Below are positions 22,051-34,206 of a stretch of 64,000 nucleotides of DNA, in pieces. The DNA comes from Arion vulgaris (taxonomy: Eukaryota; Mollusca; Gastropoda; Stylommatophora; Arionidae). Positions within the stretch are counted from its first letter, which is position 1. Each line of letters opens with the position of its first letter. Position numbers and translations under genes: made by a program. The stretch covers positions 55,954,616-56,018,615 of the forward strand of contig CM036756.1 in NCBI GenBank assembly GCA_020796225.1, in the 5' to 3' direction. The notes beneath the pieces are model-generated. The model was not told where the DNA came from. It saw nothing but the letters and a program-made list of their open reading frames with translations, and did no database searches.

Positions 22051-23793
22051 TATGTGGAGGTATATGTGGAGGTATATGTGGAGATATATGTGGAAGCATA
22101 TGTGGAAGTATATGTGGAGGTATATGTGGAAGTATATGTGGAGGTATATGTGGAAGTATATGTGGAGGTATATGTGGAGTATATGTGGGAGTATATGTGG
22201 AAGTATATGTGGAGTATATGTGGAAGTATATGTGGAGGTATATGTGGAAGTATATGTGGAAGTATATGTGGAGGTATATGTGGAAGTATATGTGGAGATA
22301 TATGTGGAGATATATGTGGGAGTATATGTGGAAGTATATGTGGGAGTATATGTGGAGGTATATGTGGAGGTATATGTGGAAGTATATGTGGGGGTATATG
22401 TGGAGGTATATGTGAAAGATATGTGGAGGTATATGTGGAGGTATATGTGGAAGTATATGTGGAGATATATGTGGAGTATATGTGGAAGTATATGTGGGAG
22501 TATATGTGGAGTATATGTGGAGGTATATGTGGGAGTATATGTGGGAGTATATGTGGAAGTATATGTGGAAGTATATGTGGGAGTATATGTGGGAGTATAT
22601 GTGGAGGTATATGTGGGAGTATATGTGGAGGTATTTGTGGGAGTATATGTGGGAGTATATGTGGAGTATATGTGGGAGTATATGTGGGAGTATATGTGGA
22701 GGTATATGTGGAAGTATATGTGGAGGTATATGTGTGAGTATATGTGGGAGTATATGTGGAGGTATATGTGGGAGTATATGTGGAAGTATATGTGGAGGTA
22801 TATGTGTGAGTATATGTGGGAGTATATGTGGAGGTATATGTGGGAGTATATGTGGGAGTATATGTGAAGTATATGTGGAAGTATATGTGGAAGTATATGT
22901 GGAGTATATGTGGGAGTATATGTGGGAGTATATGTGGAGGTATATGTGGAAGTATATGTGGAGGTATATGTGTGAGTATATGTGGGGTATATGTGGAGGT
23001 ATATGTGGAGTATATGTGGAGTATATGTGGAAGTATATGTGGAAGTATATGTAGAAGTATATGTGGAGGTATATGTGGAGGTATATGTGTGAGTATATGT
23101 GGAAGTATATGTAGAAGTATATGTGGAGGTATATGTGGAGTATATGTTGGAGTATATGTGGGAGTATATGTGGAAGTATATGTGGAAGTATATGTGCAAG
23201 TATATGTGCAAGTATATGTGGAAGTATATGTGGAAGTATATGTGGGAGTATATGTGCAAGTATATGTGCAAGTATATGTGCAAGTATAGGTGCAAGTATA
23301 TGTGCAAGTATATGTGCAAGTATATGTGCAAGTATATGTGCAAGTATATGTGCAAGTATATGTGCAAGTATATGTGCAAGTATATGTGCAAGTATATGTG
23401 GAGGTATATGTGGAAGTATATGTGGTATATGTGGAAGTATATGTTGAGGTATATGTGGGAGTATATGTGGGAGTATATGTGGGAGTATATGTGGAAATAT
23501 ATGTGGAGGTATATGTGGAGGTATATGGAGGTATATGTGGGAGTATATGTGGAAGTATATGTGGAGGTATATGTAGAAGTATATGTGGAAGTATATGTGG
23601 AAGTATATGTGGAGGTATATGTGAAGTATATGTGGAGGTATATGTGGGAGTATATGTGGAGTATATGTGGAGGTATATGTGGGAGTATATGGAAGTATAT
23701 TGGAAGTATATGTGGAAGTATATGTGGAAGTATATGTGGGAGTATATGTGGAAGTATATGTGGAATTATATGTGGAAGTATTTGTGGAAGTAT

Positions 23794-23874
23794 AGCTAGA
23801 GATAGGAAGACTTGGCATGAGTTGGTTGAGTGCCTATGCCCCAACCCAGGATAAAAGGCAAAGAGAGAGAGAGA
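23794..23874 (+). mobile_element. LINE tail in satellite, copy 2
   Basis: It is almost identical to 21971-22050, with a few extra bases after the stop region. Flanking satellite is also shared on both sides, so this is a segmental copy about 1,823 bp away and not a second insertion. Confidence 0.8.
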
Positions 23875-25093
23875 TATGTGGAGGTATATGTGGAGGTATA
23901 TGTGGAGATATATGTGGAAGCATATGTGGAAGTATATGTTGAGGTATATGTGGAAGTATATGTGGAGGTATATGTGGAAGTATATGTGGAGGTATATGTG
24001 GGAGTATATGTGGGCGTATATGTGGGAGTATATGTGCAAGTATATGTGGAGGTATATGTGGAAGTATATGTGGGAGTATATGTGGAAGTATATGTGAAGT
24101 ATATGTGGAGGTATATGTGGGAGTATATGTGGAGTATATGTGGAAGTATATGTGGAAGTATATGTGGAGTATATGTGGAAGTATATGTGGAAGCATATGT
24201 GGAGGTATATGTGGGAGTATATGTGGAGTATATGTGGGAGTATATGTGGGAGTATATGTGGAGGTATATGTGGAGGTATATGTGGGAGTATATGTGGAGT
24301 ATATGTGGAGGTATATGTGGAGTATATGTGGAAGTATATGTGGAGGTATATGTGGGAGTATATGTGGAGTATATGTGGGAGTATATGTGGAGGTATATGT
24401 GGAAGTATATGTGGAAGTATATGTGGAAGTATATGTGGAAGTATATGTGGAAGCATATGTGGGAGTATATGTGGGAGTATATGTGGAAGTATATGTGAAG
24501 TATATGTGGAGGTATATGTGGGAGTATATGTGGAAGTATATGTGGAAGTATATGTGGAGGTATATGTGGAAGTATATGTGAAGTATATGTGGGAGTATAT
24601 GTGGAGTATATGTGGAAGTATATGTGGAGGTATATGTGGAGGTATATGTGGAAGTATATGTGGAGGTATATGTGGAAGTATATGTGGAGGTATATGTGAA
24701 GTATATGTGGAAGTATATGTGGAGATATATGTGAGGTATATGTGGGGTATATGTGGAAGTATATGTGGAGATATATGTGGGAGTATATGTGGAGGTATAT
24801 GTGGAGGTATATGTGGAGGTATATGTGGAAGTATGTGTGGAAGTATATGTGGGAGTATATGTGGAGGTATATGGGGTATATGTGGAGTATATGTGAAAGT
24901 ATATGTGGAGGTATATGTGGAGGTATATGTGGAGATATATGTGGGAGTATATGTGGAAGTATATGTGGAAGTATATGTGGAGGTATATGTGGAAGATATG
25001 TGGAAGTATATGTGGAAGTATATGTGGAAGTATATGTGGAGGTATATGTGTGAGTATATGTGGGAGTATATGTGGAAGTATATGTAGAAGTAT

Positions 25094-25440
25094 ATGTTGT
25101 TTTTGTTTTGTTTGTTTGTTTGTTTGTTTGTTTGCGAACGTACTTCTCGACCATTTCCATCATTTTTATTGTGATATGTAAACAGTCTTTGGCAAGTACG
25201 GTTAGAACGTTGCGCCCCCGTTAGTCCCCTACTAGTGTAGGACAGGTAGGACTAGTGCCAGTTGTTTGCCTACAAGTAGACCAGCACATCCGATTTCTGC
25301 GATGCTTTTTGTTTACCATTGTAGCTTCCTAGACCCTATCTCAGTCACCCTTACCACATGTCTTGTAGGTAGCAGTGTTACTATTATTTGCTCCCCTTGC
25401 AAGCCTAGGCAACACACGGACGAAGTACATATGGATCTAT
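25094..25440 (-). repeat. Duplicated SINE C + SINE A module
   Basis: It repeats 18104-18442 almost base for base, offset by 6,998 bp. The (CAAA)n tail, both SINE parts and the junction 'atttccatatatgtgg' into satellite are all included. Differences are mostly single-base indels. Confidence 0.9.
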
Positions 25441-26579
25441 TTCCATATATGTGGAGTATATGTGGAGGTATATGTGGAAGTATATGTGGAAGTATATGTG
25501 GAGTATATGTGGGAGTATATGTGGAGTATATGTGGAGGTATATGTGAAGTATATGTGAAGTATATGTGGAAGTATATGTGGGAGTATATTTGGAGGTATA
25601 TGTGGAAGTATATGTGGAGTATATGTGAAGTATAGTGAAAGTATATGTGGAAGTATATGTGGAAGTATATGTGGAAGTATATGTGGAAGTATATGTGGAA
25701 GTATATGTGGAGTATATGTGGAAGTATATGTGGAAGTATATGTGGAGTATATGTGGAAGTATATGTGGGAGTATATGTGCAAGTATATGTGGGAGTATAT
25801 GTGGAGTATATGTGGAGTATATGTGGAGTATATGTGGGAGTATATGTGGAAGTATATGTGGAAGTATATGTGGAAGTATATGTGGGAGTATATGTGAAGT
25901 ATATGTGGGAGTATATGTGGGAGTATATGTGGAAGTATATGTGGGAGTATATGTGGGAGTATATGTGGGAGTATATGTGGAGTATATGTGGAGGTATATG
26001 TGGAGGTATATGTGTGAGTATATGTGGAGTATATGGGAGTATATGTGGAGATATGTGGAGTATATGTGGGAGTATATGTGAAGTATATGTGAAGTATATG
26101 TGAGGTATATGTGGAGTATATGTGGGAGTATATGTGGAGTATATGTGGGAGTATATGTGGAGTATATGTGGAAGTATATGTGGAAGCTATATGTAGAAGA
26201 TATGTGGTGGAGGTATATGTGGGAGTATATGTAGAAGTATATGTGGGAGTATATGTGGAAGTATATGTGGGAGTATATGTGGAGTATATGTGGAGTATAT
26301 GTGGAAGTATATGTGGAAGTATATGTGGAAGTATTGGAAGTATATGTGGAAGTATATGGAAGATATGTGGAGTATATGTGGAGTATATGTGGAAGTATAT
26401 GTGGGAGTATATGTGGAGTATATGTGGAAGTATATGTGGAAGTATATGTGGAAGTATATGGAAGTATATGTGGAAGTATGAGGTAAATGTGGAAGTATAT
26501 GTGGGAGTATATGTGGAAGTATATGTGGGAGTATATGTGGAAGTATATGTGGGAGTATATGTGGGAGTATATCTGAAAA

Positions 26580-27330
26580 TCTGGCCAGCAATGACGGAAT
26601 ACGGGAGAACCATTCAGAATCAGCACTGTTTGATTCTGAACACGACTTTCTAGCGCAGTTCACCATGTTTGGTCGGGTATTTTCCAGTTTCATTTGCCGA
26701 GCTACTGAGTTAGTGCTTGAGCAACGCTGTGATCTATCAATGTTACACGGAATGCTTTTTGCTTTGTCAACCGTGCGTTTGTTGTGGGTATTCCGAAAAT
26801 GGCGGACAGCGGTTATGACGAACCGACTCAATTTGCCGTGTGCAGTGATATTGCATGTGCAGAAAGCTGGATTTTGTCGTGATTGATATTCCCTTCGACA
26901 TAAATTGCAATTCAAGTGATTAACAGTTATGTGTTGACACTTTAGCGACGGTCATATGCATTTATGCGGTGCACGTTGCTGTTTGTGTCGGTGCGGCTGT
27001 TTGATTTTGGAATTAGTTCACTCCACAGAAACAGTTGTTAGCATTTCGTGTGATTTTCGTTGGCACAGCAACGGATCAATTATGGGGTGACCCGTTGCAG
27101 TGAAGTTGGAACCGTAGATATGAACTATGAACTATTACGGATCTGAATATTGGAAAAACATCTGAAAGTGAAACATCAAGACTGTCATCATTTCATATAT
27201 TCTGCTTGTGCAAATGTTCTTTATATGTTGGTCAAATAAACTCAGCAAGAAATAATTGCTTAACAAGTGCAAGTATGAGAAAATGTACATAGAAATAAAA
27301 AGAAGACGATGAAGCTGAATGACACATGTG
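26580..27330 (+). other. Unique flank with a possible first exon
   Basis: After the satellite comes non-repetitive, more GC-balanced DNA. It contains ATG at 26799 in the context 'cgaaaatggcgga', a 27-codon frame (26799-26882) starting MADSGYDEPTQ, and several short frames. AAATGGCGG resembles the YY1 element found at many animal promoters, with the ATG as initiator. No splice donor or downstream exon could be fixed. Confidence 0.35.
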
Positions 27331-27336
27331 TTCAGA

Positions 27337-28844
27337 AGTGATACAGGAACTAGCTCAAGAAAGTTCATACAATGAATTCCAGAGGTAAAGTGTAAGTGAT
27401 ACAGGAACTAGCTCAAGAAAGTTCATACAATGAATTCCAGAGGTAAAGTGGAAGTGATACAGGAACTAGCTCAAGAAAGTTCATACAATGAATTCCAGAG
27501 GTAAAGTGGAAGTGATACAGGAACTAGCTCAAGAAAGTTCATACAATGAATTCCAGAGGTAAAGTGGAAGTGATACAGGAACTAGCTCAAGAAAGTTCAT
27601 ACAATGAATTCCAGAGGTAAAGTGGAAGTGATACAGGAACTAGCTCAAGAAAGTTCATACAATGAATTCCAGAGGTAAAGTGGAAGTGATATAGGAACTA
27701 GCTCAAGAAAGTTCATACAATGAATTCCAGAGGTAAAGTGGAAGTGATATAGGAACTAGCTCAAGAAAGTTCATACAATGAATTCCAGAGGTAAAGTGGA
27801 AGTGATACAGGAACTAGCTCAAGAAAGTTCATACAATGAATTCCAGAGGTAAAGTGGAAGTGATACAGGAACTAGCTCAAGAAAGTTCATACAATGAATT
27901 CCAGAGGTAAAGTGGAAGTGATATAGGAACTAGCTCAAGAAAGTTCATACAATGAATTCCAGAGGTAAAGTGGAAGTGATACAGGAACTAGCTCAAGAAA
28001 GTTCATACAATGAATTCCAGAGGTAAAGTGGAAGTGATACAGGAACTAGCTCAAGAAAGTTCATACAATGAATTCCAGAGGTAAAGTGGAAGTGATACAG
28101 GAACTAGCTCAAGAAAGTTCATACAATGAATTCCAGAGGTAAAGTGGAAGTGATACAGGAACTAGCTCAAGAAAGTTCATACAATGAATTCCAGAGGTAA
28201 AGTGGAAGTGATACAGGAACTAGCTCAAGAAAGTTCATACAATGAATTCCAGAGGTAAAGTGGAAGTGATATAGGAACTAGCTCAAGAAAGTTCATACAA
28301 TGAATTCCAGAGATAAAGTGGAAGTGATACAGGAACTAGCTCAAGAAAGTTCATACAATGAATTCCAGAGGTAAAGTGGAAGTGATACAGGAACTAGCTC
28401 AAGAAAGTTCATACAATGAATTCCAGAGGTAAAGTGTAAGTGATACAGGAACTAGCTCAAGAAAGTTCATACAATGAATTCCAGAGGTAAAGTGGAAGTG
28501 ATACAGGAACTAGCTCAAGAAAGTTCATACAATGAATTCCAGAGGTAAAGAGGAAGTGATATAGGAACTAGCTCAAGAAAGTTCATACAATGAATTCCAG
28601 AGGTAAAGCTAAAGTGATACAGGAACTAGCTCAAGAAAGTTCATACCATGAATTCCAGAGGTAAAGTGGAAGTGATACAGGAACTAGCTCAAGAAAGTTC
28701 ATACAATGAATTCCAGAGGTAAAGTGGAAGTGATACAGGAACTAGCTCAAGAAAGTTCATACAATGAATTCCAGAGGTAAAGTGGAAGTGATACAGGAAC
28801 TAGCTCAAGAAAGTTCATACAATGAATTCCAGAGGTAAAGTGGA
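27337..28844. repeat. 58-bp satellite, 26 units
   Basis: It is exactly 26 x 58 bp, with units running from 'agtgatacaggaactagctc' through 'gttcatacaatgaattcc' to 'agaggtaaagtgga'. Divergence is very low, with one recurrent site (acagg/atagg) and a few singletons. It ends abruptly in 'agtgatatatatc'. No long frame is created because 58 is not divisible by three. Confidence 0.97.
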
Positions 28845-28859
28845 AGTGATATATATCAC

Positions 28860-29600
28860 AAACAATCTTCCAGAAATAATGAACACATAAATTCTCGGTG
28901 TTGACCAGACGAGGCATCCTGCGATGGAGGTCCACGGACCGAGCATGGTGGAGAGATTTTGTTTGTAACCTACACGACGCTGTAAGACGTGTCTGCTACC
29001 ACTAACTGCATTGTCCGTCCGAGACCAAAGAAGAAAATATGAAGAAGAAAAAAAAGAGATAATATCGAGACCAGACATCATACATAAATCACAGATTACA
29101 GACAACCTATGTCCTTCTCAACTCGCTCGTGGCAAAACATCAAAAGCATATAGATTAACGAATGGCAATAATCGCATATGCCATGTTACTTGATAGTCAA
29201 AAATATCCCAATGTCAGAAATTATATGAAGCAAAGAAGATCATATTCCCAGAATGAAGGTAATATTTCCAAGAATAGATAAGCATCTGCTCTGATTTTTT
29301 TAGCAATAATATATTAGAACATCAACGAAATTTGACTGTCTGAAAAAGGGCTAGTGTTAATTCTATACTATTTAACCCACCAATTCGATGAAGGAAGACG
29401 CAGAGGACGATTCATATATATATATATATATATTGAGAGAGAGAAGAAGAGTATTAGGGACAGCCAAATTATATGTCGAACTGATAGTCAGAACTCAGGA
29501 CTACGTTTGTGCAGATTCATGGTGGTCGCCTGCATTAGTCTGGTTGGCAGACAGCCATTATAATGAAGATATATAGTCTGTACTTGCACATGGTGTTTAC
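28860..29600. other. No gene recognised
   Basis: It holds a short (TA)n at 29416-29432 followed by purine-rich sequence. No exon or repeat family was recognised. Confidence 0.5.
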
Positions 29601-29603
29601 ATT

Positions 29604-29604
29604 T

Positions 29605-29639
<35 letters not shown>

Positions 29640-29648
29640 TTCTCTCTC
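29604..29648 (+). repeat. (TC)n microsatellite
   Basis: A near-perfect TC run with a few TTTC interruptions, followed by a short TA run. Confidence 0.9.
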
Positions 29649-29887
29649 ATCACACTCTCATATATATATATATATTTATTTCTAAATCCGTTTTCATACT
29701 ATAGGCATATCGGGGAATGCGGTTTTAGACACGTATTTGTCTTAGACGATCGGCACAAGACTACACGGACTGCCGCCTTTACTTCTTAGTCTTTCTCTGG
29801 TAACCGATGACCTATGAGCCGTACGTACGATCTCAGACCACACGACTACGAAGAAAGTGTACTAACCACTACGCTCTCGCGGCTCAT

Positions 29888-29906
29888 CTATATATTTATA
29901 TATATA

Positions 29907-29950
<44 letters not shown>
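29888..29950. repeat. (TA)n microsatellite
   Basis: A TA-rich run with occasional TTTA interruptions. Confidence 0.9.
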
Positions 29951-29956
<6 letters not shown>

Positions 29957-30521
29957 AGAGAATGTAATCTGCAGGTACAAGTCACATGTTGGATGTCGAA
30001 TGTGGAAATAGATAATTGAATAAGATATGAGAGACTTAGATGCACATAGGGTGACAAATGAAACTACACTTGCTAAATCAATACTGGCGGAAGCAACCAC
30101 TGTAGGGTTTCTAGCTAAGGAAGACGAGGAAAGATGTCTAAACTGCAGCAAATGCATAATGACAGGACATATATCGTTAAAATTGCTGAAAAATTGGCAC
30201 CATGCTGCTGCAGTGATTTTCGCCCGGAGAGCTGTCTCATTGGAAGTGTCAATGTAGAATGTGCTTGCAGATAAACTGCCTTTGTTAAGAAAATAATAGA
30301 TACGTTTTTCTATTTAATCCTACCCTGTCACTGCCACCGTTCTCATTCTTTGCTAACTGGTGGTCTATTAAAAGCTAGTATTACGTTAGTCAGGTTTTTG
30401 TCAGATTTGATTTATGTGTGGGGATATACAGTCGTATCGTTTGTTTCTTATAGTTTCATAACGTATTTGTATTTGCTACATTGTATATTTTCCTGTACCT
30501 TGTAGATAGCATATTTTTTTT

Positions 30522-30722
30522 ACGATCCAGAAGCACTTAAGCTTTCAGCTCCTCCGCTCGGTGCTATGGACATCGTAACCATTCGGTTCAGTGCCACGAA
30601 CACCGTAAATCTGGTGAACCTGTGGCTTTTCTGCCAGCCCGCGGAATTGAACCCGCACACACCGAGGGCTTGTCACACCGTCGTCCAACGCGCTACGAAC
30701 ACGCTGGGCAGGCGTGCGTAGA
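30522..30722 (-). repeat. SINE family F
   Basis: It matches 5165-5362 along its length, including 'gatccagaagcactt', 'ggttcagtgccacgaacacc' and 'cacgctgggcagg'. Confidence 0.75.
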
Positions 30723-30917
30723 TATCATATAGGTCGATACGTTGTTTATTGACATTGTACCGTGCGATTCATTTATGTAATACGCCCGAGTGGTTACCGG
30801 AGCCCAAATTTGGGGTGTAAAGAATAGAACCACTGTTACCTGCCACTATTTTCGTAAGAGACGACTAAGGATGTTTGGCTGAAATCGGATGCACGTGTCC
30901 TAAACATGTAGAAGTCT

Positions 30918-31370
30918 ATGCGTGAACATATACAAGAGAAAAGTACAATACTTCACAGCACGGCAAAGACAGTAGGCCTCAAAACAAACACAGGAAAAAC
31001 AAAAATTATGACAAACAGTGAAATCCAACAACCAGTAATGTTAGAAAATGAAACACTGGAAAGGGTTGAGCAGTTTACATATCTTGGTAGCGTACTGACA
31101 CTAAATGGTGGCACAGAGGAAGATATAAAATCACGTCTAAGTAAGGCCAGAACCGCTTTTGCCAGAATGAAACCAGTATGAAAGTCCAAAATCTACAATA
31201 GGACCACAAAGCTTAAACTATAAAAGCATTGTTTGCCAGTTTTGCTCTACGGATCGGGGTGTTGGAGGATGACCAAAGGAGATACTAGCAGGCTGTCAGT
31301 TTTCCACCACTCTTGTCTTCGCAGAATCTTGGAAATCTTTTGGCCAGTAAAAATATCCAATAACCAAATA
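30918..31370 (+). mobile_element. LINE, left part (split by Tigger)
   Basis: The frame 30918-31181 encodes the post-palm RT region: 'TVGLKTNTGKTKIMTN', then 'VEQFTYLGSVLTLNGGTEED' and 'IKSRLSKARTAFARM'. Frame-broken 'LPVLLYGSGCWRMTK' and 'CLRRILEIFWP' follow to the insertion point. The continuation lies at 33804-34110. Confidence 0.85.
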
Positions 31371-33803
31371 CAGTGGAACTCCAATATTCGTCCCCGCCAG
31401 TATTCGTCTTTTTCGATATTCGCCCTGTTTTTTCGTCAAAATTTTTTTTCGATATTCGTCCGAAGGTCAGTATTCGTCCTACCTCCGGAAGCCGGCAGAA
31501 AGCAGCTGATCGCCATTTTGTGTCGGTTGTTTGGCTGAAGCGCTTGTTTGAAAGTGCAGCAATAAAACTCTTATTTTTAATCTTTGCAGTTTTTGCAATT
31601 TATTATTACAAAAATTTAGTGACCATGGGACGTAAGAAGTGTAGTGACGATAATGGTGGTAAAAATAAAAGAAAAGCAGTGCGAAGTACCATTGATTTAA
31701 AAAAAAAATTTATTGCTAAGTTTGAAGCTGGAACACGTGTCGCCGATTTAGTAAAGGAATTTGAAATGCCGAGAACTACCATTGCTAGCATAATAAAAAA
31801 AGGATGCTATTAAATCAGCTGAAGTCGCACAAGGTGTAACAATTCTTGCTTCTAATAGATCGCCAATCATTGGGGACATGGAAAAGTTGTTATTAGTTTG
31901 GATAACTGAAAAACAAAGGGCTGGTGATAGTGTTTCAGAAGCTATAATTTGCGAAAAAGCGAGGTCACTTTATCAAGATTTACAGAATGAAAGGCCTAGG
32001 CCATTAACATTCGCTGATGCTGCCGAATTCAAGGCAAGTAGTGGCTGGTTCCGCAATTTTAAATCCCGCACAGGCATTCATAGTGTAGTTAGACATGGCG
32101 AGGCTGCAAGTTCGAATGCAGAATGAGCTAAACAGTTTGTGATCGATTTTAAAAACTTCGTAGATGCTGAAGAATATGTGCCTCAGCAAGTTTTCAATTG
32201 CGACGAAACAGGGTTGTTTTGGAAGAAGATGCCAAGACGCACCTACATTACAAGAGGAAAGTTCAATGCCGGGCCATAAGCCTATGAAAGACAGGTTAAC
32301 CCTTATGCTCTGTGGCAATGCTAGTGGTGATTGCAAAATTAAACCCTTGCTCATATATACAATTCTGAAAATCCGAGTCTTTAAGCAAAACAATATCATT
32401 AAAAGTAGATTAAATGTCATGTGGCGATCAAATAGAAAGACTTGGGTGACTAGGCAATTTTTTTAGAGTGGATTCATGAAGTCTTTGCCCCAAGTACTAA
32501 AGCTTACCTAGAAAGTATTAATTTACCAGTGAAAGTTTTATTAATTTTGGACAATGCTCCTGCTCATCCCCCCTGGCTTAGAAGATGTTTTAACTGGTGA
32601 TTACGATTATATTCGCGTTAAATATCTACCCCCAAATACAACTCCACTGATTCAACCCATGGACCAACAAGTAATTTCTAACTTTAAGAAACTGTATACG
32701 AAAGCACTGTTTCGAAGATGTTTTGAGGTCACGTCAGAGACTGAGCTTACATTGCGTGATTTTTGGAAAAATCACTTTAATATCCTACATTGTTTAAGGC
32801 TAATTGATAAAGCATGGAACGAAGTCACCACCCGAACAATGAATTCTGCATGGAAAAACGTATGGCCAGATTGTGTATCAGAAAGAGACTTTGATGGTTT
32901 TCAAGAACAGCCAGTTGTTGATGAAATTGTTGCTTTTGGGGTATCCCTGGGATTGGAGATTGACAACGCAGATGTCGAAGGATTGGTAGAGGGACATAGA
33001 ACGGATTTGACCACACAGGAGCTACTCGAACTTCATAAAGAACAGGAAGTTGAAGCGGTAAGAGAAATTTCATCAGACGAGGAAAAAGACGATGGCCCAG
33101 TTTCAAGTGGTGAAATAAAGGAATGGTTAACTACGTGGGGGAAAATGCAGGTTTTTATTGAGAAATGGCATCCAAACATTGCTATTGTAAACCAACGTAT
33201 CAATTCGTTTGATGACGACGTGTTTGGACACTTTAGAAAAATTCTAAAGAACAGAACAAAACAATCAACCTTGGATAAATTCTTTAAAAAAACGAGTGCT
33301 GGTGAATCATCTGTAAATGTTGGCGAATCGTCTGGAATCAATCAATCGCCTGAAGTGACATTGCTTGATGACGTAATGGAAGGTGACTCATCTTCGGACG
33401 AAAAATAACCTACGTAGTACTGTAACCTTAAACATAAAAACTCTTAATAAGAATCATTGTTTTTCTCATCCAAAAGGTAAATTTCTTTTTAAAATTTTAT
33501 TTGTGTTTAGTGTACTACATGTATTTATGTAGGCCTACACAGTGCATATTACGTATTATTTATGGCAGTACGCTGGTTAATATGTGCTGTAGTTAAATTG
33601 TACAGTGTTTGAAATGATTTCGGAGATCGATTCTCAAGTGAAAATTTATTTTGTTATAGAATAGATACGCAATATTCGAGGCCGGGAACGAATTAATCCA
33701 TTTTTTAGTTAATTCCTATGGGAAAAAATTGTTCGATATTCGTCTTTTTCGATATTCATCATCCCTCGGGAACGGATTAATGACGAATATTGGAGTTCCA
33801 CTG
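31371..33803 (+). mobile_element. pogo/Tigger-like DNA transposon, 2,433 bp
   Basis: Perfect terminal inverted repeats of at least 20 bp start CAGTGGAACTCCAATATTCG and are flanked by TA on both sides (31369-31370 and 33804-33805). Subterminal 'tttttcgatattcg' blocks recur near both ends. It encodes a CENP-B-like transposase, now broken. TA target, length and gene content fit the pogo branch of Tc1/mariner. It is inserted in a LINE and is therefore younger than it. Confidence 0.93.
31625..33408 (+). pseudogene. Tigger transposase, frameshifted
   Basis: The start ATG at 31625 opens a basic N-terminus (MGRKK) and a Psq-type helix-turn-helix ending 'RTTIASIIKK'. A shift in an A run near 31795-31802 precedes the CENP-B/Tc5 DNA-binding domain (31806-32123, with 'ASSGWFRNFKSRTGIHSV'). 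A stop TGA follows at 32124-32126, probably from TGG. The DDE domain shows FNCDETGL (Asp codon 32202-32204), LLILDNAPAH (Asp codon 32550-32552) and a third Asp in PMDQQ (32662-32664), so the DDD triad is still readable across shifts near 32230-32260, a T run at 32457-32463 and a C run at 32568-32573. The acidic C-terminus ends at 33408. It cannot make an intact enzyme as written. Confidence 0.9.
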
Positions 33804-34110
33804 TACTCCAAGATACAAGACAAGAGGCAATGAATGACATACTCAAAAAGAGAAGATGGAAATGGCTCGGACATGTTATGAGAATGAGACAAGAAATGCC
33901 TGCAAGTGTAGCCCTCACTTGGACACCAGAAGGAAAGAGAAGAAAGGCAGACCACGGACAACATGGAGGCGCATGATGGAAGAGAAACTGGACACCGCAT
34001 CTCTGATGTGGGGCTCTTCGCTGAAGGTTGCACGGACAGGAGAGCATGGAAAGTCCTTTCTGAAGCCCCATGTGTCACTAGGCATGACGGGATTAAGTAA
34101 GTAAGTAAAT
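33804..34110 (+). mobile_element. LINE, right part (split by Tigger)
   Basis: It encodes, with shifts, 'KKRRWKWLGHVMRMRQEMP', then 'TWTPEGKRR' and 'RPRTTWRRMMEEKLD', the usual LINE C-terminus. It ends with 'taagtaagtaagtaaataaa', a short-repeat tail. Joined to 30918-31370 across one TA, it makes a continuous LINE 3' end. Confidence 0.85.
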
Positions 34111-34117
34111 AAACTAA

Positions 34118-34206
34118 TGTGCAACGTATATACGTTCTTGGCAATGATCTAACATATCACAAAGAGTGATTAAAATTAGTCGTAAAGAACGAACGCAAAG
34201 AAGAAG
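34118..34206 (+). repeat. SINE family C, partial
   Basis: It contains 'cgttcttggcaatgatc', 'tatcacaaagagtgatta' and 'cgtaaagaacgaacgc', ending in a short (GAA)n tail. Confidence 0.65.

Larger units (their letters stand above)
18443..26572. repeat. Giant ~12-bp satellite, about 8.1 kb
   Basis: Units are GTATATGTGGAA, GTATATGTGGGA and GTATATGTGGAG (12 bp), mixed with 11-bp forms and with GTGCAA or TAGGTGCAA variants. The plus strand is almost free of C apart from the GTGCAA variants, giving an extreme strand skew. No unit contains a stop in any of the six frames. Frames of hundreds of codons therefore arise on both strands, as repeats of VYVE, YMWK or ICGS on the plus strand and FHIY, STYT or PHIL on the minus strand; I reject them as proteins. 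Interruptions are at 20191-20873, 21971-22050, 23794-23874 and 25094-25440. Confidence 0.97.

Noticed and set aside
18333..25163. Very long open frames on both strands (up to ~827 codons) in the giant satellite
   Set aside because: They are a by-product of a stop-free 12-bp unit. All six frames are open, and the predicted peptides are simple four-residue repeats.
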